DNA of 42,402 nucleotides from Chara braunii (Eukaryota > Streptophyta > Charophyceae > Charales > Characeae). Of this stretch, positions 30,102 to 40,049 are shown in pieces. How positions within the stretch are numbered: the first letter of the stretch is position 1; every line of letters begins with the position of its first letter. The stretch is from positions 47,573 to 89,974 of the forward strand of contig BFEA01000451.1 in NCBI GenBank assembly GCA_003427395.1, read 5' to 3'. Below the pieces are notes generated by a model that did not search any database, had not been told where the DNA came from, and saw only the letters and a program-made list of their open reading frames with translations. The position numbers and the translations under genes are program-made.

Positions 30102-30925
30102 TTTATATATTGTGGACGTAAGAAGTCCGGATGCAAAATCACCGCTTGCGGAACTCGTATAACATCTTTACACCTCAAAACGCCGGACCCTTGTCTCAAC
30201 TTTAACAGCACCGGAAAATGGTCAGATCCAGGAAATTTAAGGATCTTAACATCTCGTACAGAATCCATCAAGACCTCATCCAAGAGGAAAAAATCAAGTC
30301 AAGAGCGAAAAAATTGCCTATTCTCCGCAAGCACAGGCCTAGTCCAGGTATAGCCCGGATCGACTGAATATAAGGTTCGAAAAACATCTACCCAACCAAA
30401 AAATTGGGAAACATTCCTCAAAGAAGCGGAAGCACCCACAAGAGAATCATCAGACACTGTATCCAAGCCTGGAGACAAAGCCGTATTCCAGTCCCCACCC
30501 AAGATAAGACAATCCGCACGCGGAACAGTGGAGGCCTGAGCAGGAATCGGAAAAAGGACCTTCGTGCACGAACATCAGTAGGCGCATACACGTTATATAT
30601 CGCCCAAACACGTCCTTCTAACTCAAATGCCACCCATTGCCATCGTCCTTCATGATCCCAAAAGGCATCCAAAAGCGTCCCGAGGAAAGTCCACGCGAAA
30701 AGAATGGTTGTCCCGCTCTAGGTTCCCTTGGCAGGAGCCCAAAACTGTGGGTCTTGCCACCATCCAAATTGTTATGCCAAGTCCGACTGTTCCAACTTCG
30801 TCTCCTACAGAAGCACAATATCCGTTCTTGCCAGAGTCTTAACAAAGGATCTTTTATGAGCAACTCTACGAGAGCCCAATCCACGAACATTCCACGTCGG
30901 CACCGAGAGTCTCGCGAGAGAGTCT
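30062..30925 (-). pseudogene. LINE APE-type endonuclease
   Basis: The minus strand shows TWNVRGLGSRRVAHKRSF, then an ETKLEQ motif (relatives have QETK; the Gln codon is a stop here), YNVYAPTD, GGDWNTALSPGLDTVSDDS, and FPGSDHFPVLLKL near 30235-30200. These are the Asn, Glu, Asp and His motifs of the exonuclease-endonuclease-phosphatase fold that nicks target DNA. At least three in-frame stops occur in the first 100 codons. Confidence 0.9.
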
Positions 30926-31409
30926 CCATTTACAAAAAAGGCGACAAAGCCAACAACTAAACACTACAAAATATCAAAATGACTTCACCCACACGACAAC
31001 AAAAGTCATTTCTGTGGCCACCTGATCACCAGCTCAAATCACCGCAAGACCAACACATCCAACCACGGCTATGCAGAAAGACCTGCAAAAGCAGTCGAAA
31101 ACAATCCCAAGTCAGGCGAAAAATGAAGACTCAATTCTTGCAGGATATCCACCAACCATATCCCTTGAAGCGTAACCGTACGAGCAATGGCTCCTTCCGG
31201 CGCAGACAACAATGCCAGAGGTATCCATCTCATATTCGGTAACGGGAAAGACGGCTGACCACATGTCTAAGTCGCGTAAAGGACAAAAACCACCAAGCGT
31301 TCCGTGCCATCCGACAGAGTTTTTGACAATTTTATGCATGGAATTTTTGGCCAATGTTGAAGGCGATAGGAGGATCCCATCCACTTCAAGACCTCCTGAT
31401 CAGAGAAGC
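30926..31409 (-). pseudogene. LINE ORF1 end / inter-ORF region
   Basis: The minus-strand frames EVLKWMGSSYRLQHWPK...GGFVLYAT-like and a 90-codon frame at 31384-31112 continue the LINE between ORF1 and ORF2, with stops. I see no named domain here. Confidence 0.5.
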
Positions 31410-31661
31410 GGTTAATGGAAGGCCCAAAATTCGGCGAATTTTGGCGAACTTTTCATCGAAACTACCATATTTCCCCGAATTTCTACTTTTTTCTTGGTTT
31501 TTCTTTTTGCCTGATATGTATGTGCTTTAGGGTATATCTGTATTCAGTTTCACCGTATTTGGACCACTAACAAAAAACTTAGCAAAAACATTGGACTCGA
31601 AAAACGATTTGACGAACTCCGAAAGCTACTCCGAATATGATTTTATAGTGCTTTTGAGTGC
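31410..31661 (+). mobile_element. GGTTAATGGAAGGCC TIR element, half copy
   Basis: Starts AGCGGTTAATGGAAGGCCC and continues to ...GTGCTTTTGAGTG. It is the inverted match of 32295-32550. Its other end is missing, and LINE sequence of opposite orientation starts right after it. Confidence 0.75.
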
Positions 31662-32152
31662 AAAGTGGCAGCTCGAGGATCGCAGGTTTCACCACCGCGG
31701 GCAGGAATTGTTCCATCGGGGGGGACTCACTGCTGAAGCGACGAAGATGGTTTTGCCCGAGGTGGAGATGGAGTCGGCTGAGCGGCCTGCGTGTTCAGCG
31801 GCCTCTCAGTCTCAGGAGGTAGAAAAGGGGCATGTTCGAAGACTTGATGCGATAAGGGTGGAGAGGCAGGATCGTTCTTGCCCGTATGGTCGGGAAGGTG
31901 TGATGCAAAAAGCGCCCCTTCTGCAGGGAGCATCTAAACTGTCTGCTAGTACGACGCAGTTGTTGCAAGTTGGTCGTCGGTTGAAGGAGATGGATGCGGC
32001 CGGTTTGGACCCCTTAGTTGTTTTCCCGTTGGTGCTTTTGTGGACAGTCTCAGATTTGAAGTTGCTGACGTTATTTCAGAGTGAGGATCAAATGACCATG
32101 ATTCCCTTTGTTGCTTTTCAGCATGATTCGGTCATTCAGCAGGTTCACAAGT
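31662..32152 (+). pseudogene. LINE ORF1 fragment, inverted
   Basis: A + frame of about 164 codons runs from KWQLEDRRFHHRGQELFHRG to FVAFQHDSVIQQVHKW and is cut by a TIR element at 32153. I assign it to LINE ORF1 by position and by continuity with the fragment at 32555, not by a named domain. Confidence 0.6.
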
Positions 32153-32549
32153 GGTTAATGGAAGGCCAAAAATTCGGGGGTTTTCGCCGCATTGCTACAA
32201 GCAATGTTGTCGAAATGTTTGCGAACAAACTATGCAGGGTCATAATATAAACATAAAAAAAAAAAAAAAACAGGCAAAAAAAAAGCAAAAAAAACACACT
32301 CAAGAGCACTATAAAATCATATTTGGAGTAGCTTTCGGAGTTCGTCAAATCGTTTTTTGAGCCCAATGTTTTTGCTAAGTTTTTTGTTAGTGGTCCAAAT
32401 ACGGTGAAACTGAATATGGATATACCCTAAAGCACATACATATCAGGCAAAAAAAAAAAACAAGAAAAAATTAGAAATTTAGGGAAATATGGTAGTTTCG
32501 GTGAAAATTTCGCCAAAATTCGCCGAATTTTGGGCCTTCCATTAACTGC
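32153..32549. mobile_element. GGTTAATGGAAGGCC TIR element, full copy
   Basis: About 397 bp, with ends GTTAATGGAAGGCCAAAAAT and TTTGGGCCTTCCATTAAC. The left 100 bp match the inverse of 33690-33791; the right 255 bp match the inverse of 31410-31661. It lies inside the ORF1 frame (VHKW on one side, EELWVRTAG on the other). The core has A-runs and no coding. Confidence 0.8.
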
Positions 32550-32554
32550 TTCTT

Positions 32555-33540
32555 GCCATTTAGGGAGGAGTTGTGGGTGCGAACTGCAGGGCGCAGGTGG
32601 GATAAGCAGTTGACAAGCAATCAGACGGAAAGGGTTAGGCCTGAAGGGGCTTCAGTCATTTCATATATTGCTCCGACTCAGGCCTTGCGAGATTGGCTGG
32701 CGAATGATTGTCAGCAGGGGAAGATCTGTCCAAATGGGAGGGAGTATACTGTTCGTTTCAAACCTTGGCTCCCCCCGGAGGAATTTCGTTCTTCTCGTCA
32801 AACGGAGCCGCAGGAGCGGTTTTGGATCCGAATTCTCCGGGTTCCGTATATACTTTTGCCTCTTTTGCGGGCCATAGTTGAGGAGTTGTGGGTGCGAACT
32901 GCAGGGCGCAGGTGGGATAAGCAGTTGACAAACAATCAGACGGGAACGGTTAGGCCTGAAGGGGCTTCGGTCATTTCATATATTGCTCCGACTTAGGCCT
33001 TGCGAGATTGGCTGGCGAATGATTGTCAACAGGGGAAGATCTGGCGAAATGGGAGGGAGTATACTGTTCGTTTCAAACCTTGGCTCCCCCCGGAGGAATT
33101 TCGTTCTTCCCGTCAAACGGAGCAGCAGGAGTGGTTTTGGATCCGAATTCTCCGGGTTCCGTATATACTTTTGCCTCTTTTGCGGGCCACAGTTGAGGCC
33201 AGATTTGGCAAAGTTTTGCGGGATCCTCCCCTTGAGAGAACGAGAGGCTTCAAGCATCTGATAAGTAAGCGATATGATTTGGAGCCTGCGGCAAGAGATG
33301 GAGTCACGCCGAAGCTTCTTCTGCATTCTCAATACGGCCCTGTAGAAATCCCTGTCGTCACGCAAGATAGTCCATGGTGTTCAGTTCATAAATGGTATGG
33401 CCATCCTTCCTTTGACGGGACATGTTTGCAGGGTGTCTCACGAGAGGAATTTGAGGCTCTTTTGGCTGGAGAGCAGATACAGTATAAGGGTAAGACTCTT
33501 CAGCATCAAGGTAGTCGTCTCTTGACCTTGACCGAAGTGG
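32555..33540 (+). pseudogene. LINE ORF1 (DUF4283-like) with in-frame tandem duplication
   Basis: The frame carries EELWVRTAGRRWDKQL, EGASVISYIAPTQALRDWLA, REYTVRFKPWLPPEEF and WIRILRVPYILLPLLRA, a pattern like the nucleic-acid-binding DUF4283 region of plant LINE ORF1. The block 32566-32880 is repeated at 32881-33195 (period 315 bp, 105 codons, near identical). The second unit has a TAG where the first has CAG near 32994. After the repeat the protein continues VEARFGKVLRDPPLERT to TEVGEA, then meets a TIR element. Confidence 0.75.
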
Positions 33541-33544
33541 GAGA

Positions 33545-33791
33545 AGCGGTTAATGAAAGGCCCAAAATTCGACGAATTTTGGCGAAATTTTCACCGAAAC
33601 TACCATATTTCCCTGAATTTCTACTTTTTTCTTGGTTTTTCTTTTTGCCTGATATGCATGTGCTTTAGGGTATATCCGTATTCAGTTTCATGTTTATATT
33701 ATGACCCGGCATAGTTTGTTCGCAAACATTTCGACAACATTGCTTGTAGCAATGCGGCGAAAAACCCCGAATTTTTGGCCTTCCATTAACC
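33545..33791. mobile_element. GGTTAATGGAAGGCC TIR element, short copy
   Basis: About 247 bp: the left 145 bp are like 31410-31555 and the right 100 bp like the inverse of 32153-32256, joined at GTTTCATGTTTATATTATGA. It sits at the border between + and - parts of LINE ORF1. Confidence 0.8.
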
Positions 33792-34045
33792 ACTCGAGAC
33801 ATATCCGGCCCACACTCCAGAAAATAGATCATAACAGCGTGCACTTGAAGATAATGGATGTTTTGTGCCGCCCGATGATCATCCAAATAAACGTGCAACG
33901 TGTCATTGGGCTTGTCCAACTCTGTACGCAGATGGGGAACCACCATGGCAGGAGAATCCTCACCAGTTATGTAACAACGATCAAACATAGCCTGGAGCTC
34001 CCGATCCGGAGCCAGGGATTGTCGCTGAGGTTGATTAGCAGACAT
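33792..34045 (-). pseudogene. LINE ORF1 N-terminus
   Basis: The minus frame starts at an ATG at 34045 (MSANQPQRQSLAPDRELQAM), continues VVPHLRTELDKPNDTLHVYL and reaches YFLECGPDMSRV, where the TIR element at 33791 interrupts it. It is in the same orientation as ORF2, unlike the fragments at 31662-33540. An upstream frame-open extension exists but lacks support. Confidence 0.6.
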
Positions 34046-35640
34046 GACGGACAATAGGGACCAAACCGAAAACAGGAAAAACCCCACAACCCAGAAAAGA
34101 AAAGATCATGCCTATCCAAAGGGAATTGAAAAACCGTCGATTGAAGAGCCGCGATCCACTGCACAGCGATACGCCCCCCTCTTTTTTTTTTTTCTTTTTC
34201 AAATACACCCACCAAGTTTGGAGTGATGGTATGCCCCATCACTCCTAGCAACTTGGTTCGTGGGTCCAATCTATTGGTGGGGAGCAGCACCTGCTGGAAA
34301 GCGGGTTCAGCGTCCCTCATACAATGAGAATAATGTCTTGTAGAAGAATATAATCATGTGGCAAATGAGCTGAGACCTGCCACTTCAGTCCGCTGAGGAC
34401 CGCCAGATATACCCATACATTTCTAGCCTGCCTATGCTCAGAGAATAGTTACGATAACAATCATTGTTGATTTCTGACTTAGGCTGCATGTCCAAACCAT
34501 TGGTTGTCTACTATTGCCATAGCTGAAGGCGGGAATAAATCTGAGAAGTCCTCTGGGGACCTCAAATGAGTGCCTTGTTGAATTGTCATCCATTCATGAA
34601 AAATGCGTTGAAAATCCCTCTTGAAGGGGGCAACAGTACCCTCTCCCCCTGGCCATGACACATGACCCAACCCCCCTCCATTAGCCCCCCCCAGCCAGTC
34701 TTTTGAGAATTGTAGAATAATTGTATTATGAATATCCTTCTTCTGTTGGAGTGTTGGTAGCTAAGATTGGGTGTTACACCACTGAGCTCTAATCTCCGTT
34801 TGAATAAACTGTTTGACTGTTTCAGAAATTTCCAAACTCTCTATCCTTACTCCGTCCAAAGCATATGCACATCGTTTGTACCAGAGTGCCCATATCAGCG
34901 TCAGCAGCCGAGCAGCCGAGAGCAAAATCTACGCCGAAACAGCAAGAAATCAACCAGCCAAGCTACTCTCCTCTCCTCTGGTGAAAACACCACCGGTCTG
35001 TTCCAACTGGAGGTATTTGTCTATCATAGCTAAAATAAAAAGAATCACCACCACATCTCTTACAGACTGCCGTACACCTACGTGTTACCCCAAAATGTGA
35101 CCGTTGCCCAATACAAGTGAAAAACAAGTATCACACAAGCATATCCCAACAAAAGACAAACCCATGTTATATAAAAGATACCAATCAACCAAACTCCTCT
35201 CCCAAATAGGCACCAAGCAATTCTACACAGGTTCGTCAAATATCCTGCTAAGTCACAAGGAAGCCGCATCCAACGCGTCCACGCCCATGGATTTCGCAAC
35301 AAAGTCCAAATCAAAGGAACGAACGGGGAACAGAGAATGAGTTCAACCCACGGCACAGAGTCTGACATGAAAGTCAGGATTATCCTAGCTCAAACCTCCA
35401 TATGGTGATGTATGCTGGGTAAAGGTCCCAGAAAACACTAGGTTTTTCATTACGGGTTGTTAGTTGAGGTTTTTGCGGCCTCTCTTTTTGGTGTGCGTAA
35501 TCAAATGAGCCGAGTCTTCTTGTGAAAAAAAAAAAAAAAAAAAAAAAAGAGAGATATGAGAGAAGGAACAAAAAAAAAAGAAAAAAGGTTCAAGTGTATA
35601 TCCCCGGAGAGAGTGACAAGATGCTCGAATAGCAAATGAA
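34046..35640. other. LINE 5' flank and unassigned DNA
   Basis: 34046-34320 is probably LINE 5' untranslated DNA. A long hairpin lies at 34211-34256: ACCAAGTT and GGAGTGATGG pair with CCATCACTCC and AACTTGGT around a 6-base loop. From 34320 to 35520 I see only low-coding DNA with weak frames. A-runs lie at 35525-35548 and 35569-35586. Confidence 0.45.
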
Positions 35641-36283
35641 TGCATCTTGCTGCTGCGAGGCCCCTTTCAGGCCCTACCATGCAGCACGTCGGCCGCTCTA
35701 AGTGAAGGCAGGCTCGACGAGGGCCTGAGGGCCCTTATTTTGGTCACCACGCAACTTAGGAAATTCAGGCAGTTGCGCAGCGCCAGTTGGTTGAAGGAAC
35801 CCACACCCTGGGCAGCCTGTGTGAATGTATTGAAGGCAGGCCCTGGGTTGGATTCGGGATGTGGGCCTAACACAGGCCGATGACAGTTGGGCGCGAGCAA
35901 CCGCTACAGGCCCAAGGCCTGAGATGTGCGGACTGGGCCTCAGCCTACCGGGGCCTACCGGAAGCTTCTTGGGAAAGGCCCAGCGCAGCCTGGGACAGCA
36001 AGCAGGCAGGCCACTTCCATATAGCAAAGGGCCTGCCTCTGCATTGGGTATTCGGGTGCTGGCTGCATGCTGCGCAAGCGCTGCTGCGCTATAGCTCGCT
36101 GGCACTCACGCGCTCACGGGCGAGCAGGAAGGAGCAGGCAGCCATAGCCGAGCTGTGCTGCTGTAAGCTGGGTGTGGCGCAGGGTGGTCCTTGGGTGCAT
36201 GTGGCATCTGTGTGTTGGGGAACGAGGGTTGTGAGTGAAGCGAGAGATACCTGGTGCTGGAAGCGTGCGGCGTTGGCCGCTAT
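35641..36283. other. GC-rich unassigned DNA, GGCCT-rich
   Basis: Dense in GGCCT/AGGCC words. Overlapping frames on both strands (for example 35880-36335 on +, 151 codons) are Ala/Leu/Ser-rich and of no known family. CTCACGCGCTCACGGGCGAG lies near 36106. I cannot call a gene. Confidence 0.4.
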
Positions 36284-37364
36284 CTGCTCGTACTTTGGTG
36301 AAGCTGTTGTCGTCATCTTCGGCATTGTAGTATAGGCTAGATAGGATCTGCCATCTGTAGTCTGGGCGCCGAGCGCCGGATAGGATATCAACATTGGTTC
36401 TTTGTTGATGATGATGATCGGACTATTTCAGCATTGTCAATTATGAACTCTTGGTGTGCTCTTATTTGGTGAAACTCGTGATGCAATTCTGCTGTTGGTT
36501 CGAGGTCTCCACTATCTGGTCTCATATGTATGCTGCTGTTTGATTGCTGAAGTTCGCTATTGCTCATCTTCCTTGCACTGCTCTTTGAGGAAGATGAACT
36601 CTCTACAGAGGTGTGGTGAGGCCCAACTTTTTATTTTTTCATTATGTTGTCCTCTTTTTGGCTGGATTGCTTCCTCTTTTTTTGTTTTTTTTGTTTTTTT
36701 GTTTTTTTGTTTTTTTTGTTTTTGTTTTTTGGCTGGCTTGCTTCCCCTTAGTCTCGTGGCGCACCCCCTGCTTTCCTATCTATAGCCATCAAGCACAATC
36801 TGCTCGTACTTCGGTGAAGCTGTTCTCGTCATCTTCGGCATTGTAGTATAGGCTAGATAGGATCTGCCATTTGTAGTCTGGGCGCCAAGTGCCAGATAGG
36901 ATATCAACATTGGTTCTTCGTTGATGATGATGATGGGACTATTTCAGCATTGTCAATTATGAACTCTTGGTGTGCTCTTATTCGGTGAAACTCGTGATGC
37001 AATTCTGCTGTTGATTCGAGGTCACGCCTATCTGGTCTCATATTTGACGTCAAAAAAAAAAAGAAAAAAAAAAAAAGGTCTCATATGTATGATGCTGTTT
37101 GATTGCTGAAGTTCGCTATTGCTCATCTTCCTTGCACTGCTCTTTGAGGAAGATGCACTCTCTACAGAGGTGTGGCGAGGCCCAACTTTTTATTTTTTCA
37201 TTATGTTGTCCTCTTTTTGGCTGGATTGCTTCCTCTTTTTTTTGTTTTTTTGTTTTTTTGTTTTTTGTTTTTTTCTGTTTTTGTTTTTTGGCTGGCTTGC
37301 TTCCCCTTAGTCTCGTGGCGCACCCCCTGCTTTCCTATCTATAGCCATCAAGCACACTCATTGT
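36284..37364. repeat. 516-bp tandem duplication
   Basis: CTGCTCGTACTT... at 36284 repeats at 36800 with few differences through ...CTATAGCCATCAAGCACA. Both units contain a GATGAACTCTCTACAGAGGT/GATGCACTCTCTACAGAGGT segment leading to GAGGCCC (a GGGCCTCG-type tip) and T/G-rich runs. The second unit has an extra 33-bp poly(A) insertion (37044-37076) flanked by GGTCTCATAT (37034-37043 and 37077-37086); the first unit keeps the empty site at 36528. Confidence 0.85.
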
Positions 37365-37670
37365 CGAAAGGAAAAAAAATTGTGAGTGCATCTTCCCGTA
37401 AAAAATGACCAGATGCATCTGTTTTATGAATTACAACGGATGCATCTCACAATTCCTGAGGAAGATGCATTCGTTTCCTTTATCACTTCCTCAGCCATGT
37501 GTTAACGTGAATCTGTTTCACTTAAATGATGATTCTTTGATAAACAGCTTGTATGGTTTCTACCAGTGTGCTGTACTGTGTGCATGTCGTACAGTCTTTG
37601 AATTTCCTTCCTTCGCTCCGCTACAGTCACACTGGACGTGCCAAAAAAAAAAAAAAAAAAAAAAAAAAAA
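37365..37670. repeat. GATGCAT-rich repeat and poly(A)
   Basis: GTGAGTGCATCTTCCCGT, GGATGCATCTCACAATTCC and GAGGAAGATGCATTCG form short inverted and direct repeats (37380-37480). An A-run of about 28 lies at 37642-37670 and expands the family-a word GCACAAAAGACAAAAATC. Confidence 0.5.
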
Positions 37671-37805
37671 GACAAAAATCATGGCCGTGCTAGCTAGCGG
37701 GAGATTCACTACTCGCCATCCCCCAAGATTTTGAATGCATCTGGACAAAACGATGTCCACTTGCAATCAAAATGTTGGCGGATGGCGAGTAGTGCGACGA
37801 GGCCC
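37671..37805. mobile_element. Family a fragment plus a TIR element
   Basis: GACAAAAATCATGGCCGTG...GGGAGATTCA is family a in reverse. At that TCA (complement of TGA) an element begins CTACTCGCCATCC and ends GGCGGATGGCGAGTAGTGCGACGAGGCCC. Its left tip has lost about 13 bases. Confidence 0.6.
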
Positions 37806-37842
37806 TCGGGCACTACCGTCGAGAAGTGCAAAACGAGAGTGA

Positions 37843-38252
37843 GGGCCTCGCCACACCACTCTTGAAACCGCGTTTTCAAGAGTTGGACGCGTCGCCACAC
37901 AGCCACTTGAGAGTTGTAGCCCGAAAACTCTTTCGAGAGTTGTCAGAACCTCGTTTCAAGAGTAGCACTCGAAACTCGGAAACTCCCAGCCTGCAGCACG
38001 GCTCTTTTCAAGCGTCCTCCGGAGGGCACTCGAAGGGCCCTTGATTTTCGAGAGGTGTCAGGCCGTTATCCTGACGCCATTCGGAAAAAAACAAAGCTGC
38101 ACTACTGTCGTTTTTCATCGTTTGTCCAACACCGTAGCCCTTTTGAGAGTGCTGTGTGGCGAGGGGCCCGGAACTCTTGAAAACCCAACTCTTGAGAACG
38201 TCTGACAGCTCTTGAAAAATTTCCCCGTTTCAAGAGTGGTGTGGCGAGGCCC
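37843..38252. mobile_element. GGGCCTCG-family TIR element, 410 bp
   Basis: Ends GGGCCTCGCCACACCACTCT...TGAAAC and its inverse, 26 bp identical. TGA flanks both sides (37840-37842 and 38253-38255). Non-coding, with many CTCTTGAAA inverted words. A 3-bp TNA duplication and a GGGCC tip are compatible with PIF/Harbinger-Tourist elements; that assignment is an inference. Confidence 0.85.
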
Positions 38253-38255
38253 TGA

Positions 38256-38762
38256 GGGCCTCGTTCCACTACTCGCCATCCGCCACAAACAGTGGCGAGA
38301 CTTGGCGAGGCCGAAAACTGCATTTTTCTGGTGGAAAAAGGGTTGTGGTTCCATTACATCGCCGCCGCCACGTGCGCTGTGGTTGCTGTCCCGGCCTGCT
38401 CCCCGGACTGTGGCGGATGGCGAGATAATGGAACGGTGGCCGCCCTCTCTTCACCATGTACTCAGCCTGGAAATCACTCCAGGTGCAGCTAAACCTTGCC
38501 AACACTAGGGGACAACGGAGGTCGACTGTCAGGACGGCTGTGTCAGGGGCAATGGCCACACAAAGCATTTCGCGGAGGGGTGAGGAGTAGAGCCTCCACG
38601 AAGGGCCGTTGCAGGCAGGGGAAATGGAAAGCCTTGGCCGCACATCGCCAAGTGATTTCACACCCAAATTCTGACAGCGTCCATTTCGTGGCTATTGGCC
38701 ATGCAGTGGAACGAAGTCGTATCCGCCATGCATGGCGGATGGAGAGTAGTGGAACGAGGCCC
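38256..38762. mobile_element. GGGCCTCG-family TIR element, 507 bp
   Basis: Ends GGGCCTCGTTCCACTACTCG/CCATCCGCCA and its inverse with one mismatch over 30 bp. TGA lies on both sides (38253-38255 and 38763-38765), the left one shared with the preceding element. An internal inverted copy of the tip (GTGGCGGATGGCGAGATAATGGAACG, about 38410-38435) suggests a further nested or partial element. No transposase. Confidence 0.85.
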
Positions 38763-38800
38763 TGAATCTTCCCGTCGTAGAACATGGAAAGATACACGGC

Positions 38801-38983
38801 AACCCAAGAGCCTAGCTCAGTGGGGACCACACCCATGAACTGTTGAAAATACAGACCAGGTGCTGTGTTCGAATCCAGATGATGATGGAACCTGTTGATG
38901 AGTAAAAGTTGTGAAACCAACTATTTCTGAATTGCCTGGGGCCGGTCAGCTTAATGATGGAGAAAAAAAAAAAAAAAAAAAAA
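38801..38983 (+). mobile_element. tRNA-derived SINE with poly(A) and target duplication
   Basis: GAGCCTAGCTCAGTGGGGACC is a good Pol III A box and GTGTTCGAATCC a good B box, spaced as in tRNA genes. The body is about 110 bp and an A-run lies at 38963-38983. AGATACACGGC flanks both sides (38790-38800 and 38983-38993), a perfect 11-bp duplication. This is the best preserved SINE in the window, and its head is the same as in the SINE/U6 cassettes at 14775-15566. Confidence 0.92.
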
Positions 38984-39049
38984 GATACACGGCCATGATT
39001 TTTGTCTTTTGTGCATGTACAGAGTTATTACTATAGTGCAGCGAGGCCC

Positions 39050-39396
39050 ATCTATCGTTTTGCACATGTCTACAGTACAGTACAGTACAGTACAGTAGTG
39101 GAGCGAGCCCCCCTATCTATCCTGTTCTCTCACGTTGTGAGAGTGATGGGATGGACATTGGCAGGAAGTGGCTCCCAAGTACTGTGTGTGTCTGATCAGA
39201 ACAGAGAAACTGCCCCCTTTTTTTTTTTTTTTTTTTTTTTCCCTTCCCCGGGCCGGAAATGGGCCGCGCCACGCTTCGCTGCAGTGCAATATGAAGGCAA
39301 CGCTGGAAGGGGTCGAGTAGGCAAGCCTGCCTACCCCTTTTGTGACCCCTCCATAGCCCTGAAAAATTAATTTAATATCTTGTGGCCCGATGGACC
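39050..39396. other. Unassigned DNA with short repeats
   Basis: (ACAGT)n lies at 39071-39098, followed by GTGGAGCGAGCCCCCC, a damaged family tip. A T-run occurs at 39217-39240. No gene is seen. Confidence 0.45.
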
Positions 39397-39600
39397 ACTA
39401 CCTTTAGTAGGAATAGAGAGTAATAGAGACTGCAGTGTCGGAATAGAGAGTAATAGAGAAAGCAGAGTCGGTGCAAATAATAGAGAGTAATAGAGACTGC
39501 AGCGACGGGGAGAAGGAGCACGTATCGGTGTGAGCAGCGGCGACTTCATCGCGGAGATCCTTTAGTAGGAATAGAGAGTAATAGAGAAAGCAGAGTCGGA
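39397..39600. repeat. AATAGAGAGTAATAGAGA minisatellite
   Basis: Four copies at about 39412, 39441, 39478 and 39567 of GGAATAGAGAGTAATAGAGA followed by (A/C)(A/T)GCAG(A/T)GTCGG. The last copy repeats the TAGTAGGAATAGAG context of the first. Confidence 0.8.
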
Positions 39601-40049
39601 TAGGACCGACGCGAACGCAAAACACATAGCCGCAAACGCAGCCGAAGCATGTGAAGAAAGATCTCGAAAAATCCGAAGATATACAATGAAGCACATATCA
39701 TAGCTTTCGCTATGGTTCCTCCGCCATCAAGACTGAGGAGCTGGCATCCCCGACTAGTTTCGGTCGCCGCCAGTAGAGATCCTTTGTATTACTACTAGAC
39801 TAAGTATTACTTTCTGATCTCCGAGAGACATAGGTACTCACGGAATCAAAGGGAAGTGCAAATAAAATAAAATAAACTAGAATAAAATAAAATAAAATAA
39901 AAAATAAAAGAAAGTTAAAAATGAAGTGGTGGTAGTTTTTCTATAGAGACCTTGCTTTGAATAACCATAGCGGAACAGAACAGCGTTGTTCGTTGTTTGT
40001 TGTTCTTGTTGCGCCATTCGCAGTCGAGTAATCACTCTCTACCATCATN
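39601..40049 (+). other. Possible 5' flank of a host gene
   Basis: Non-repetitive DNA with an (AATAA)n stretch at 39859-39910, then GTTGTTCGTTGTTTGTTGTTC and CGCAGTCGAGTAATC before an ATG at 40050. One N lies at 40049. No clear TATA box could be fixed. Confidence 0.35.

Larger units (their letters stand above)
27340..34050 (-). mobile_element. Decayed plant-type LINE
   Basis: Minus-strand order: ORF1 start (34045), disrupted ORF1, APE endonuclease (about 30925-30060), reverse transcriptase (about 30101-28900), zf-RVT-type C-terminus (28265-27525), and an A-rich 3' end near 27338-27348. Frameshifts and stops occur throughout. Its ORF1 centre is inverted. No target duplication was found. Confidence 0.88.
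37808..39049. mobile_element. Family a element hosting three nested insertions
   Basis: The host pieces read GGGCACTACCGTCGAG...AACGAGAGTGA (37808-37842), ATCTTCCCG...AGATACACGGC (38766-38800) and CATGATTTTTGTC...GTGCAGCGAGGCCC (38994-39049). Joined, they make a normal short family-a element. The insertions at 37843, 38256 and 38801 explain all the extra DNA. Confidence 0.85.

Noticed and set aside
35880-36335. 151-codon open frame on +
   Set aside because: GC-rich, overlaps equally long frames on the other strand, no recognised domain, and runs into the tandem duplication.
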